Source: Enoplolaimus lenunculus (lineage: Eukaryota; Nematoda; Enoplea; Enoplida; Thoracostomopsidae). From it: a stretch of 64,000 nucleotides of DNA. Shown here piece by piece: positions 22,601 to 33,900 of the stretch. A program made the translations under genes and the position numbers. Position 1 is the stretch's first letter. Each line of letters begins with the position of its first letter. Location of the stretch: positions 33,438 to 97,437 of the forward strand of contig JASANG010003834.1 of NCBI GenBank assembly GCA_030248215.1, read 5' to 3'. The notes beneath the pieces were generated by a model. That model was given only the letters and a program-made list of their open reading frames with translations. It was not told the origin of the DNA and ran no database searches.

Positions 22601-25600
22601 GGGTCTCAGTTTTTGGCCGAGACCGCACATCCCTGGAGAATAAGTTTAAATCGAAAAATAAAATTATCTTTCGAGATTAAACGTTGTTTAGTTCATACAG
22701 ACTTCACTCTAACTTAAATTGACACTTTTGGTACCAAAGTTATCTTCAGTTTAATCCAAATACTTTAAATAAAAAAGCTAAACTATAAACTTACTCTTCT
22801 TCCTGGATAATTCGTGTAATTACTTCTTCAACTTTTCGCCGTATCGCCAACCCCTTGTATGCGTCAAATATTAATTTTTTCCCCAAAACGATGTTAACCC
22901 TATGTCCGTTTCTTCTTAGGTTACGCTGGAAATCTCTTTTGTCGAAACGAACAAGAGGCGCCATGGCTATAAAACGGCCATGGGGATCTGGGAAATTATC
23001 GTATGCGGACTGATGCAACTTGAATTTTTCAGGTAGATAAGGACGTAAATGGTGTGAAATAAGTGTTTCTGGGTCCATTTCCCCGCTATCTATATTCTGT
23101 AGCTCTTCGATCAGGTCATCTATCGACTTTACATCTTCGAAATAATCCTCTTCTATGAAATCCTGACGAAACAAGAAATCGGTGCTATAGGTAAAACGGT
23201 ATTTAACGGATGAATTTGAAAAAGTTATCGACGAGTGCATAAATAGCTTTCGCTGATTTTTCTTTTCCAAAATATACCAAAAATTACTTGGTAAATGTTT
23301 GCTTATACATTTTACATCTAATTTAGGCAATGTTCAAATTCTGAAATTACAGTTTATCAATGTTTACAATCGCTCATGGCTTATCGACCGCCGTTTTAAT
23401 CTCGGGAGAAACTCGTTTAGCATGTTCCGATACCAGATTTTTGCCGTTGCCGATACCGATTCTTATTTTCAAATTTTGCTGATGCCGATTCTATATTAAT
23501 ACATTATGTATAAAAACCGTTAAATATCATTACAAACGCGAAGACTTAATCCCTAACAACCATACTAGTTTATAAGTTTATAAAACAGTTTATTCCAATT
23601 AATTTTATCAAATGTAAACGCAAGAAGCATCACAGATTTCTTATCAAACGTACTGATATACGCCAGCAAGTGAAATTTATAGCATTTCAACTCAATCCTA
23701 AGATGGTAAAGTATCGACAAAAGTATGTTCTTTTTGCACTGCCGATTCCGATGCTCACTTAAAGTGCAATATAATACTGATACCAATACTAATGCCAATT
23801 AATCAGCACGTCCTTAAACTCATTATCTGTATTTCGTTCGAGAGTTCTGTTTTTTGTTTTGAACGTCTGATAGCACCCTGCTATCTATCGCTGCTACGAA
23901 CTACTGCATACTAGTAACACTAGTACTACTATTACTACTACTGTTACTACTACTACTTCTACTACTACTACTACACAACCACTGCCTTTTGCAAACCTTG
24001 ATGTATTTTTTCTTTCTAGCTTCACCATGTTTTTTCTGTTTGGACGACTCACAAGTTCTTTTTTGCACCTCAGGTAACTGCGGTTTTTTGAACATTTCAG
24101 TTGCTTTTTCGACACGCGCTGCTCTATTTGCGTGCGACATCGCAGGTTTCGCACGGTTGTCAGTGATGTGTGCCTTGATCGGTCTTGTATCAGGACGCTG
24201 GTGCAAAATATTTGCCTCGGCAGCGTGCTGGAATGTTTGTCTTTCATTCTGTCGGTTATGTTCATTCCACTTCAGCGGCGTAATATCTGCTCTGTTTTCA
24301 ATTGTCTTTCCCGAATGCGCCCTTTTATCTTGATGTCGCTTCAACGGAGTCAAATCTGCACTGCTACTTCTTTTTCGTGCACAAGCTTCGGCAATCAAAT
24401 TGTAAAATCCTGCAATTACGGCATAACAAAAAATTTAAACGGATAGTACAAATATTGGAAACGGATAGGGGCCAGAACCACAAACGGGACACTATCATTC
24501 TCTTGAAATAAAAAAGCGAATGGTCTGTTAGTTTTTAGGCAACAACACAGTTGTTAAAGTATGCAAATGCAAGATGTGTTTGGAATTGATTTCTTGACTT
24601 TATTCCAAATGTAGCATGCTCTTGCGCACCTACATTCAATTACCGATTGACTACTTAGCGTTTTTCTGCATTGGTCTGAAGATCTTGTCAATAGAATACG
24701 TTATATATAGCGTCCGCTTACTTTGTCCCGCTTTTCCAGTTTTCGGAGTACTGCTGATAAATGAGTCTTCATCGATACTTCCCTTTTGTTGCTAAATTAA
24801 CCTACTCATTTAAACACCCACCAGAAACCTGGACGCCCAATATGGGCCACAATTTCTATCCTAGCTTAACACTAAGGCGCACTACAACACCATAGAGAAG
24901 CGACTGATCGGGAAACGAATACAATTTCAATTGACCTGTCTTTTTAATGCACCGTATATCTACTATAAAAATTATATGTATTGTACATTGCGCAGTTTAA
25001 AAGAACAAATACTGAGTTGAAATGATTCAAAACAACTGGTCATTAAAGTTCTAGCCGAGCTGCTACAAAACTACAATTTGTTCGACCCATATTACTTTAT
25101 GGGGCGTGCAGGTTTCTGGTGGGTCTATAAAAGAATAGGTTTCTATTCTAGATTATTTTTTGCTTAGGCTAAGGCTTGGGCTTAGGATTAGGAACACATT
25201 TTTGCAACGCTAAGGCATATGTTTAGGCTTAGGAATACGCTAAATCCACTGTTACGCCCCTTAAAGTAACATTGGCCATTTGCTCCATATTGGCTCGGTA
25301 GCAGAGACATTACTTCACTATCATTTTTGCTTATTTCGAGATTTTATTAACGTTTTTTTAAATCTCGCTACAGTCAGAATTAAATAGATATATTTATCAA
25401 TTCAGAGTAAAAGCAAACAACAAATAGCCGTTTCTAAGAACATAAAAATAAACAAACAGACGCGCTGCTTACGCATTGAATATCGTCACTACAAATGCTT
25501 TGCTGCTCCAAGGCACTTTGTGTAGGTACCTGTTCTGAAACGCATAACATTAATCAAGCTGCGTACCTATTGCATTACGCGAACATGCATTATTACAATA

Positions 25601-26110
25601 AAATCTCCTGCGAGACAGCTATACATTTTGCAACTGAATCGTACGTGTGACACGAATTAACTGTTCATATGAAGGTTCTCGCGTTAATTTCAAAGTCTAT
25701 GGTTTTACTACAACTACATTATTCCTGGTTTATCCTTACCGTGACTGTTCCCTTGTTTGTTGGACTGAGACGCAAGGCTCCGCCGCGACAACGTTAGTAT
25801 ACTTCGATTCAAATCAGGATGACGTTCACACTGAAATTGGACTTTAGTTGAAAACGTGTTAACAGCAATAAGAGTAACAGGCCTGTGGATAGATGCAATA
25901 GCTACCAGCTGGTTTATTTCGCCGCAACAATTGTAAAACATATTTTATGCCTACAACCTACTAACAACTAGTTTATGGGTTTCTACATAGTTGCTTATTA
26001 CCGTATAAAGAGTATTATAACACATTCTGTTGAACACACCTTCCAATTATCGCCTTCATTGTTCTCGTGTTTAGACGAGTGATGTGGTCGTGATTTATAA
26101 CGCTGCGGTC
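13682..26110 (-). CDS. Long SET-domain protein, KMT5A/PR-Set7-like histone H4K20 methyltransferase
   Basis: The terminal exon (14280-13682, stop TGA) encodes a C-terminal SET domain. It has GFGVYAKRSI (SAM-binding loop), CYMFFFKFDSTEYCVDA, RYINHS (NHS motif), GPHIFLEAKQLI, ELYYDYAD with the catalytic Tyr, and a final FKWLTK. The order and the last Trp match KMT5A, which monomethylates H4 Lys20. I chained upstream exons by splice sites and phase: 26110-26040, 25529-25473, 24791-24722, 24409-23997, 23162-22795, 22303-22081, 20038-19966, 18773-17034 and 14870-14715. All nine junctions keep frame, giving about 1,256 residues without a start codon yet. The 24409 exon is Lys/Arg-rich with two TPLK motifs, 23162-19966 is coiled-coil-like, and 18773-17034 is a 580-residue polar exon. 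Human KMT5A is much shorter. The SET call is firm; joining every exon into one gene is inference. A GTAAGT donor after GNE inside the last exon could allow an alternative transcript. Confidence 0.7.
14940..15545 (+). repeat. 83-bp minisatellite inside an interspersed repeat
   Basis: About five and a half tandem units of roughly 83 bp from 15069, each running GCCTAGATTTTTACCCTGGG, GGTAGGAAAATCTGAAGC, ATAGGTTTTGGTTGG, AAAACGGGAAAAGTGGAAAA. One unit is partly deleted near 15400. The leading 14940-15068 is the single-copy part also seen at 10975-11222, and a unit-like stretch occurs at 47815-47930. The array has therefore grown from one unit of a dispersed repeat. It lies in an intron of the SET gene. 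Confidence 0.8.
15546..16443. other. Intronic sequence, nothing recognised
   Basis: Inside the intron between 17034 and 14870. Two diverged stretches of about 90 bp, each with TTTGTTTACATGTA, CATTGACAGTTTTTGTTTATG-like and ATGTATTCA blocks (near 15948-16025 and 16078-16145), suggest a small local duplication. Confidence 0.4.
16444..16782 (+). mobile_element. hAT-type non-autonomous element
   Basis: Begins CAGGGTGCAATCGGAACTCC and ends GCTTTGTACCCTG. It carries three tandem TTGCTGTTCCGATTC-type blocks near its right end and TCCGATTCCG repeats on the left. Similar in structure to 11715-12414 and 56640-56955. Confidence 0.7.
16785..16875 (+). repeat. TATGTGTATA-type microsatellite
   Basis: Alternating TATATGTGTA, AATATAATATA and GTATGTATATAAGTG units without coding content. 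Confidence 0.7.
19063..19504 (+). mobile_element. TA-TIR non-autonomous DNA transposon (copy 1, best preserved)
   Basis: TACTGTAGTGACCCGAATAA at the left and the inverse end TTATTTGGGTCACGACAGTA at the right, so TA plus a terminal inverted repeat of about 20 bp. About 440 bp, no coding capacity. Copies at 13228, 3778, 26935 and 55372 show the family is numerous. It sits in the intron between 19966 and 18773 of the SET gene. Confidence 0.8.
20039..20399. other. Intronic sequence, nothing recognised
   Basis: Between the SET gene exon at 20038 and the MITE at 20400. AT-rich, no motif called. Confidence 0.35.
20400..20581 (+). mobile_element. MITE with GCCTAA-repeat core (intact copy)
   Basis: Terminal inverted repeats of 21 bp: it opens CATGTATAGAACAGGGCCGG and closes CCGGCACTGTTCTATACATG. 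Inside are direct hexamers (CCTAAGCCTAAGCCTAAG), then AAAAAATTAGTAAAAGGC and GACTCTATTATAG. The hexamer is TTAGGC on the other strand. No open frame. Confidence 0.8.
20880..21975. other. Intronic sequence with repeat debris
   Basis: Contains scattered GGGTAAA/TTTACCC motifs (21064-21130 and 21785-21865) and the GC-rich palindrome described separately. A stretch around CCCTTGAAATTGCAGAGG (21599) resembles 1561-1600. No exon with usable phase was found here. Confidence 0.35.
21372..21471. repeat. GC-rich inverted repeat
   Basis: About 100 bp that is strongly GC-rich in an AT-rich region. It opens GACCGGACGGCCGGTGGCC and closes GGCCGGCGGCCGGTC, with repeated GACGGCCAGCGGACG-like and AACGGGCGTTTG units between. 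It would fold into a stable hairpin. Origin unknown. Confidence 0.6.
22350..22650 (+). mobile_element. TTAA-type MITE (copy 4, truncated) interrupted by a small hAT element
   Basis: From CAGTGTTTAACAATT it follows the internal order of the copies at 7091 and 46622 (GGGCTCGAACGTCAAG, then the tRNA-like region). It reaches GAATATTCAT and resumes after the insertion at 22546-22635 with GAGAATAAGTTTAA, equivalent to the family's GAGAAAGGGTTAA end. The left third is missing. Confidence 0.6.
22546..22635 (+). mobile_element. 90-bp hAT-type miniature element
   Basis: Begins CAGGGATGTTCGGTCTCG and ends CGAGACCGCACATCCCTG. The ends match those of the 629-bp element at 29846-30474. It lies inside the 3' part of a TTAA MITE and is therefore younger than it. 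Confidence 0.75.
23425..23815 (+). repeat. CCGATACCGAT-rich interspersed repeat (pair with 61838-62345)
   Basis: Both copies have GCCGATACCGATTC-type ends, a middle with CATCACA...CAAACRYATTG and CGCCAGCAA, and a far end with GCCAATTWATYRGCAC. This copy lies upstream of the exon at 23162 in an intron of the SET gene. Confidence 0.55.
23907..23975 (+). repeat. ACT/CTA trinucleotide microsatellite
   Basis: Runs of ACTACTATTACTACTACT with a few interruptions. It starts about 20 bases inside the intron that follows the 24409-23997 exon, so it is close to the 5' splice site. Confidence 0.85.
25092..25269 (-). mobile_element. MITE with TTAGGC-type core and TACTTTAAGGGGCGT ends
   Basis: Left end TTACTTTATGGGGCGTGCAG, right end CTGTTACGCCCCTTAAAGTAA, inverted complements. 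The core contains TTTTTTGCTTAGGCTAAGG, GCTTGGGCTTAGG and TTTAGGCTTAGGAATACGC. This is the same core, on the opposite strand, as the element at 20400, but with different termini. Sister copy at 45049-45196. Confidence 0.75.
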
Positions 26111-26379
26111 CTGGATTGAAAACAATAAAAGTCTAAGAATTTCACACGCTTATTTGGGACTTATTTAATCGACACTAGCAGGAATCAAGGTTGGTAGCTG
26201 ACAGTAGGTGAATAAGGTTTTGATGGCACTGGGGTCCACAAACACAACTTAGCAGTCTGCGATCAGCACATGTATTTCATTGTGAATCCGATGCTATACA
26301 ATAACAACATATTCTCAGTTAGAACTACACATGTTTGTTGGTTTAACCCGCTAATAACTTCAAGACTTGCCATCAGAGT

Positions 26380-26815
26380 ATGTTGAATCGTCGTCCGAAA
26401 ACTCATATGTATCCATTCTTTATGAAACACACATTAACGTCACTAATATACACAATATACAATTTGTACACGTATGCACAGACGCAAAAAGTCCTAAAGC
26501 ACATCGGTACATTTGTATACACTGTATTCTCGCAACAAGGTCGTCCGTTGACCGCCCATCCTATTTTCGACTGGATAGCGTGCTCATAACGCGGCAATTT
26601 GTCATTGCGCTCACGGCGTAGCGCCCATGTCAGTCAAGGTAGGATGCGGGACATCAGACCATTTAACTAAGTAGCTGGAAAAGCGGGCTAGAGCGGGGAT
26701 CGAACTCTCAGCCTATGGATCCTTAAGCGAGCACTCTACCACTGCTCGACGCAGCCCGCCTGTCCAACTGCATTGTTAAAAGGTCTGATGTACCGCATCC
26801 TTCCTAGACTGGCAT
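26380..26815 (-). mobile_element. tRNA-derived SINE unit with inverted tail copies
   Basis: On the minus strand a tRNA-like segment (about 26757-26686) has GGGCTGCGTCGAGCAGTGG (A box region) and GAGTTCGATCC (B box). It is flanked by a 34-bp inverted repeat: 26627-26660 and 26782-26815 match at about 29 positions (GGTCTGATGTMCCGCATCCT...). The tail 26530-26626 (CGTCCGTTGACCGCCCATCC..., GCGCTCACGGCGTAGCGCC) is the same as in the cluster at 54640. It appears to be a rearranged copy in which the 5' side was replaced by an inverted tail. Confidence 0.7.
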
Positions 26816-26934
26816 ATCACAAACCTACATATGCGCTACTTTTTGACCTACCAAAACCGTTAAGATAGTATGAAATCGAAGTTTTCTTTTCTAAAACTTC
26901 TCATATATTTTCCAGCGATACAAAGTGCGACACG

Positions 26935-27335
26935 ACTTTGTCCGATTCTGGATTCTTACTGTGTCCGTACATAGTTTCCGCCAAACTGTGTTAGCGTCTT
27001 CGACTAGCTATGTCAATTCAAATGGATGATTTTATATTATCTCAATAACTATTGCGGACATTGGAGCAATATCAGCAAACTGTCGGACATTTTTTGTGCA
27101 GTGCAAACCAGTAGTAACGTGTGACCGACATAAAGTTGAGTAAAAAAACTTTAAAGCGTACTTAAGTTTTGAAAGTACATTCCTAAGAATAACGTTGCAT
27201 TATCGCTCAAGCTATTGAAAAAAGACTAATAAACCTTTAATTCAACGGATAATTGCACTACCGGATATATATCAGTAACAAAGGGTTGCGGAGCGTGGAA
27301 TAAAAAATAACAGTCCGTAACCGAATAACAGGGCT
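26935..27335 (-). mobile_element. TA-TIR element copy (reverse orientation), extended interior
   Basis: Read on the minus strand it starts near GTTATTCGGTTACGGACTG and passes TGCAACCCTTTGTTACTG, TTATCGCTCAAGC-type and TACGCTTTAAAG blocks as in 19063. It then continues into GTCGGTCACACGTTACTAC and ACAAAAAATGTCC, shared with 3958-4003. The outer GACCCGAATAAG terminus is lost. Confidence 0.6.
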
Positions 27336-27371
27336 GCTTCATGAACTGCTTGGTATAAAGCACCGAGCCGG

Positions 27372-27509
27372 ACACAAAATAAATTGTCTTGAAATTTCGA
27401 GATAAGAAACAAAAGAAAGATTTAAGACATACATATCTGGAGTCCGTATTAAGACATAAATGTCTTAAATTCCAGACATTTCTTGAATATAAGACAATTT
27501 ATTTTGTGT
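27372..27509. mobile_element. 138-bp foldback MITE
   Basis: Inverted ends ACACAAAATAAATTGTCTT and AAGACAATTTATTTTGTGT, 19 of 19 complementary. Inside is a second perfect palindrome, TTAAGACATAAATGTCTTAA (27453-27472). Flanking sequence 27510-27590 (TAGTTTGAAACCACCC...AGTCCCGGTTTCTACC) is the 3' part of a SINE unit, so the foldback probably sits in or beside an older SINE. Confidence 0.75.
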
Positions 27510-27590
27510 GTAGTTTGAAACCACCCGTATTTTTCCCAGCTATTTAGTTAAAAGTTCGGAAGTCCCGGTTTCTACCTAGAGGACACTGCA

Positions 27591-27913
27591 CACGTACTTT
27601 TATACCTTGACGGTATATCTTTGTCAAGTTGCTAGCCGTTGTTACAAACATTTTAAAACGTTCTGCACACACAAGTACAGTTATAAGTCGCTATACTAGC
27701 AGTTTGGAGAAAACAAAACACAAAACGTAAAAGCTTTCGTTTAAATTAATATATTCACCTTTGAAAAACATTGATTGTTCTGCAACAAGAAGTAAAACCC
27801 TTATCATTGATTTCAACTAAACGTGATTCAAGTTTTCTTATTTAAAAGCTTTTCAAGGAAAATCGAGGAAATTTTCAACACCAGTATATGTTTTCTAAGC
27901 ACAAAAATTTGCA
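27591..27913. other. Spacer upstream of ABCB8, probable promoter region
   Basis: No repeat or gene recognised. It contains the immediate 5' flank of the ABCB8 start codon; no clear core-promoter motif stands out. Confidence 0.35.
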
Positions 27914-30900
27914 ATGAGTTCGCCCCTGGCTCGTGCTGTCTGTAATTGTAAACGGAGACTCTCAAGGCAGGCGCGTGTGTCATCATGGCTGGTCATGTAC
28001 TGTAGACATTTTGTACGGATTCTACGTTTTTCCAATACAAGATAGATCTCTTTGTACACTGTGCTCGCATTTTACGTTTAACTTGTTAGTTTATGTCTAA
28101 GCCGTAATAGCTAACGCTAAGTGCGGGGGAACTGTGCAGCATCCTATGTAATTTTTTGACACTGTGAACGAAAATGGCGACTCTTGTTTAATTTTTAGAG
28201 CTGTAGCATTTTCTGGTGGGACTGCAAAAGAGTAAGCTTAGATTTTTGATTAATATAGTCTTAGGTTTACACTTTTTAGGAATTAAGCTAGGCTTTTGGC
28301 TTCACAATAAACTTATACTCATAATCTGCAATGAAAAAACACAGATTCTTTTGCAAAGAATCTTGTGCGTAAATGCATACCTCTTGCATCAAGGGTGTTT
28401 TATTATTGCAGAAATTGATCTGAGCACCCCGAGCGTCACCACGGAGGAGGAACTTTGGGTAGCCGAGCCCTCCATATTTGGCTGGTGCCTCTCCAAAATT
28501 AACGCGGTCTAGTAGCAATTGTAGGGATCGTTATAATAATTCGGTGCTCGCCAAACATAATTTTCTGTGGACGCCCCTGCCGGACACAAATCCCAAACGT
28601 GAAAACCGTGTCAGAAAATATTTTTATGAATAAAAACTTTCAGTTGAGCTATTGACATAAAAAATGAAGGCCCATGTATAGACCGGGCCGGAACAGTAGT
28701 ATAAGCATATTGCTAAGCCTAAGCCTAAGCATAAGCAAAAAATTAGTCTAAAGCTTAAACTGACTCTATTATAGCCCCTCCAGAAAACAATCCGGCCCTG
28801 TTCTATACTTTGGCCAAAATGAACAAATTTTATCAATGCCGAAATAGTTTTTTTTAAACGCCGCTGATTTGGGTTTAACTAACAAAAACTAAAATCGAAG
28901 TTTTTGTATTCTAGCTGATTTAGGTTTAAGTAAAAGTGTTTTCTGCGAAATTACGCTGCTAGTTTCACTACAAATTTTTTTTATAATAAGAAAGTTTTGT
29001 TAAAAAATTATGTCTTCTGTTGTTTCGATGTTCTATATGTTTATTTTTCCAAAAAATATATAGACTAAAAAAGAAGCACTCGTTGTGGAGATACTGCAAT
29101 GCAATATTTAGAACCTGGTGTTTTTGTTAAAGTTATACCCCCGCTCCATTAACACGTACAAGTTTTTGCGGCGAGAACTCGCTGCTGCAACTTGCACGAA
29201 ATACTTGCAGCTGCACGAATTTTTAAAGGAATATTCCAATTGACCAACCAAACTGCAGGTGCAAGAAATTCAAGCGACCTGCAACTGCGTTGCCGCTTAA
29301 TTAATGATGACTATTATTTAACTGTTTATACCAGTGATGTTTTCTCTTGCTGCGAGGCCGGTCTGCCTTAAGACTGCATTTAGCACTACACGCTTTGACT
29401 GTTATCAAGTATTGCTAACGAAGCGATTTGTTAAAACTAGGTAACTGTTGCTGAAAAATGAGTTAATATTTGGTTCAATGGTGTATCTACACCCCTATAT
29501 GGTATCTGTAAGCATGTGACACATGCTTGTCCTATTACATATGCAATATAGGCCAAGCACATTTTGTAGTATGCTTGCTGGCAGCATACGGTCGACAAAT
29601 ATAGTCGAAGATAAAAGTAGTTGGGGAGACGGGGTACGTGGCGCAGTGGTAGAGTTTCTGACTAAGGATCCATAATTCGCTAGTTCGAAACCACCTAGAG
29701 GGTCGCTTTTCCAGTTGCTTAGTTAAAACGTCTGAAGTCCCGGTCACCTACTTCGACTGACATGGGGGCAACGCAATGAGCGCAACGGTAAGTTGTCGCG
29801 CTTTTAACACGATATTCGGTCGAAAATGAGGTAGACGGTCAAGGGCAGGGATGCGCGCTCTCGGTCGAAAACCGAGACTCGAGACCGAGACCGACAGCCG
29901 AGACCCAGACTGTTTGGTGTCGGTCTCGGTCAATTTTTGACCGTTACCGAGCATTAAAATAAATTTTTTTCTAACAAAAGTTTTTGAATGTTTTTTGTAC
30001 TTCCGTGTCATTCTGGTATAAAAAATGTTGCATCTGTTCAAAATTTATAATACTGACAAAAAATGCCACAACGTTTTATTTCTAGCAAAAACATACCGAC
30101 AACCACAGATACAGGAATATAACACGACACCACGCCAAAGACGGCGATAAAATGTAGAGCGCTTTCAGTGTCAAAACTACGTTTCAGTTTTTTCCAACGA
30201 AAATGAATCGTCAATGGCCAGTATATTTAAGCTCTATTAATAGTAAATGCTTCTTTAGCGTTTATCAAAATAATATTTTAACGTTAATTGGAACTTAAAT
30301 TTTTGGTGCGATTCGTCAAATGTTTTAAAACTGAAAATACATCTATAAATACATCAATCTGTGTTTTTACACACAATAAATATAACAAAGCAGAAAAAAA
30401 CGCGAACTTGTCTTTCTCTCTTTGTCTCGGTTTGAAACCTACCGAGGCTAAAAAACCGAGACCACACATCCCTGGTCAAGGGACGAACTTGTTAGAAATA
30501 GTGGCATGTAAGCATGTGAGACGTGATTCTCTTGGTGCGTTTGCAATATATCCCGTTCACATTGTGTATTATGCTTGCCGACAGCATAGGTCGATATATA
30601 TTGTCGAGGATAAAAGCAGTTGGACAGGCGGGCTACGTGGCGCAGTGGTATAGTGTCTCCCTAAGGATCCATAAGTCGCTAGTTCGAAACCACCCTTAAT
30701 TCACTTTTCCAGCTAATAGTTAAAAGGTCTGAAGTCCCGGTTCCTACCTAAACTGACTACTCTATTGTATTTTATAAATTTGTTCGCTTGGAGCAGATTC
30801 ACAAGGTACAAAATAACCCAAGTATTAGTTTCGCCACAATACTAGGCACGTGTCAGTTATTTATTGCATGCATAGCTATGCAATGTAAAGTATATAACTG

Positions 30901-33900
30901 AATTTTGTTTTAGCATCAGGTCCGCTCATGTGACGCGGAACGTTAAATTTGCCATTGTTTCATGGAAACGTCACAGCAGTGCCATAATCGGGCTGGCGTC
31001 GGCATTTTCTGGATCCGCGTTGTTTCTATACAAGTTCAGTAAGTATATATGTAGTTTTGTTTTTTGTCTTAAATTAAACATTGTACTCAGCAGTAAATGC
31101 TGTGTGTGGCACTGCTTTTAAAAGTCTATAATCTTCTTAGTTAGTGCCTTTGAACTGACTGCGAAACCTGTGGAATTCGTGTTGGAATAGTGCTCAAATA
31201 CTTGTACGTATATGAATATCAAAGAATCGAAGTTTTAATCATACAATATTTTTATAGACGAATTTAAGCGTAAAAGTTAATTACCCAAAGCAGGGTGGCA
31301 CCGAATCCACGATTTCACCAAATCCATTCCTAATTCCCGAATCCGAAACCGAATTCGAATCTTGCATGTTGCAAATTTGAAATATATCTATAATTTGTTT
31401 CAGAATATCAACACAATCCGCGTAACTTTTAAAGGTTAACATATTTCGTGCCCGAGCTCCGTTTTCAGACTTGTGACCTGCAGCAAAAATATTGATTTAC
31501 ATAACAAGTTATTTTTAAAAATAAAAAAAACGGCTCAAAGTGCAATTTGTCAAAAGAAATTCCAATCCATGTTATTTTAGACTGCTATACGCATGATTTT
31601 TTTAAAATATATGTACCCTCGTAGGCGTTGGAGATCGAGAGCGCTCACAAATGTTACCATTAAATTTATTTATAAGCTTTGGTAAAGCGACCAACAGATA
31701 TCACAAAAACGTGAGAAGAATGGTTTTCAAGCAATAGGCAAAATGGACCAATGTTTATGATTGTCGTTCTTCAATGATATACTGCTACTAATTATTTTAA
31801 TTATTAGGATATATTTTTATTTAGATGTGTTGACTCCAATCAACTGTGACATTGCCTCAGCTCATCCAAAGAAACGACGTAGAAAAGGAAGTCCTTTGCT
31901 GCTATCAGTTGGCCCTAGCTTGCACGATTTATGGACTATAGTAAAACCTGAAATGGCGCTCCTAGTGCTAGCTGCCACGGTTAGCTTACTTGCGTTTATC
32001 ATCGTTTAATAGACAATAGACATATGTATTCGTTAGTGCCGCGCCGTTCAGTTAGTGGTATGAGTTTAACTGTATGTTAAATATCCGCTAATCAAAGCGT
32101 TATTTGATTAGAATTTCAGTCGATATCGGAGATGCGGCTGCCGTATAAATATTTAAAGAATATTGAATACGGAGCGCCGATTTTTTTCAAACGAAGAAAA
32201 TAGCTTGAAATGATGGAAATTTTTGGGTGACTAACAACAGACGTACGTATCGTTTGGTCGAAATAGACACATTGAAACTTGAAATTTGCTTTGTTTTTAG
32301 AGCGCTGTTATTGTTGCTGTAATCAATATTAATATTCCGTTATTGCTGGGCAACCTAATTAACGTTGTTTCAACTCTTAGCGAATCTTCAGATTTAAGGT
32401 CACTTCGACTTCCAGCTCTTAGCCTTGTTGTTAATTATATTGCTCAGGTAAGCACACAGAATAATTATGCGAAAACTGTGCCTTATTGAAATTAATTCTG
32501 CGCTTAACCTTAAATTATATTATTAACAATTAATGGTGTCCAGCCCGATATATTAGACACCACTGAAATTTAAAAGCTAGTGCCAGTAAATTGAAAACAA
32601 ATATGTGTTTCGATAATTTCTTTGTCTTGGTGGTTTAGTTTTATAAATAATTTTATAAGCATAACTTAATTTTTAGTCAACCTTAGACATGCCTATTTGC
32701 AGCTTTGTAATCCAGTTTAGGTTAACTTTACAGGCGTTTTGTACACTAATCTACATCAGTGTTTTGTCTGTGGCCGGTGAAAATATTGGTTCACGATTGC
32801 GTAAAATGTTGTACACGTCACTGTTGCACCAGGATATGGCATTTTTTGACGCAAAGCGAACTGGCGAACTAATGGCAAGGTTGGTCTGAATTATACAGGT
32901 AACTGGAGATTTATGAGCCAGCTACAGCTTTCGATCTGCTGAAAATATAACGTCAATTGTATTCGATCCGCAGGGATTTTGGTTATGCCCTCTATTGAAA
33001 ACCTATCAGGAACTGTGGGTTGAGAGGTAGTGTATGCATATACGTCTATGTGCCATGTTACACAGATCAACGGCGTAGACAGAGGTTTCAGGTGTCAAAA
33101 CCCTTTTTGAGATTTCTCTTCAAGTTTTTAGACAGGTATTAGTTTGGAATGCTAAAAAGTACCTTCGAAACTTTTATAGAACATTCGAAACTTTTATAGA
33201 ACATATTCTCCCCTTTCCTACACCCAGTCTGGCTACTCTGATTATAGAAATTTTAAAAAATTAAATATGTACCTGTTAGATACTTTCTTGAGATTCGCAT
33301 CGGTATCGGAATATCTGCATATAAGTGTTTTCAGGTTATCAGGTGATGTTCAGGAATTCAAAAGTTCGTTTAAGCAATGTATTTCGCAAGGATTGAAAGC
33401 TGGAACGCAAGTATGTGTTGTGCTTACGTTAAACTTTCTAAAATTTAGTGTTACAGTACTGATTCAAGGTTATTGTAAATTTTGTAATTTCATTTCCAGA
33501 AATGTTAATCCTGGCGGGATTTCAAAGACTACAGATAATGTGGTTATGTTTCCTGTACATACACGAGAATATTTACGAACTTAGCACTGTCTCGCGACAT
33601 ACACATGTGTTAGACATGGACTAGCTGCGTTTAATTGCTTTTGTTCAGCTTGAAACATGGAATTTTGTTGTATATTTCAGATTATTGGATGTACAGTATC
33701 GTTGTATATTATTTCGCCCAAGTTGACACTCGCTGCCATTTTGATAGTGCCCGCGCTTGTTGTGACTGGTACAGTGTTTGGATCAGTTTTGCGGCATCTG
33801 TCTTTCGCTGCTCAGCAACAGGTGCGGCAGTGTTTTAATATTAAGTCACGGTTGGAAACAGTTTGTTTCAGCATCATTTTTTGACTGACATTTTGATATT

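Noticed and set aside
28190-28230. Exon-like segment between TTTTTAG and GTAAGC
   Set aside because: Matches the worn left part of the TTAGGC-core MITEs (TTTCTGGTGGG...), not a gene.
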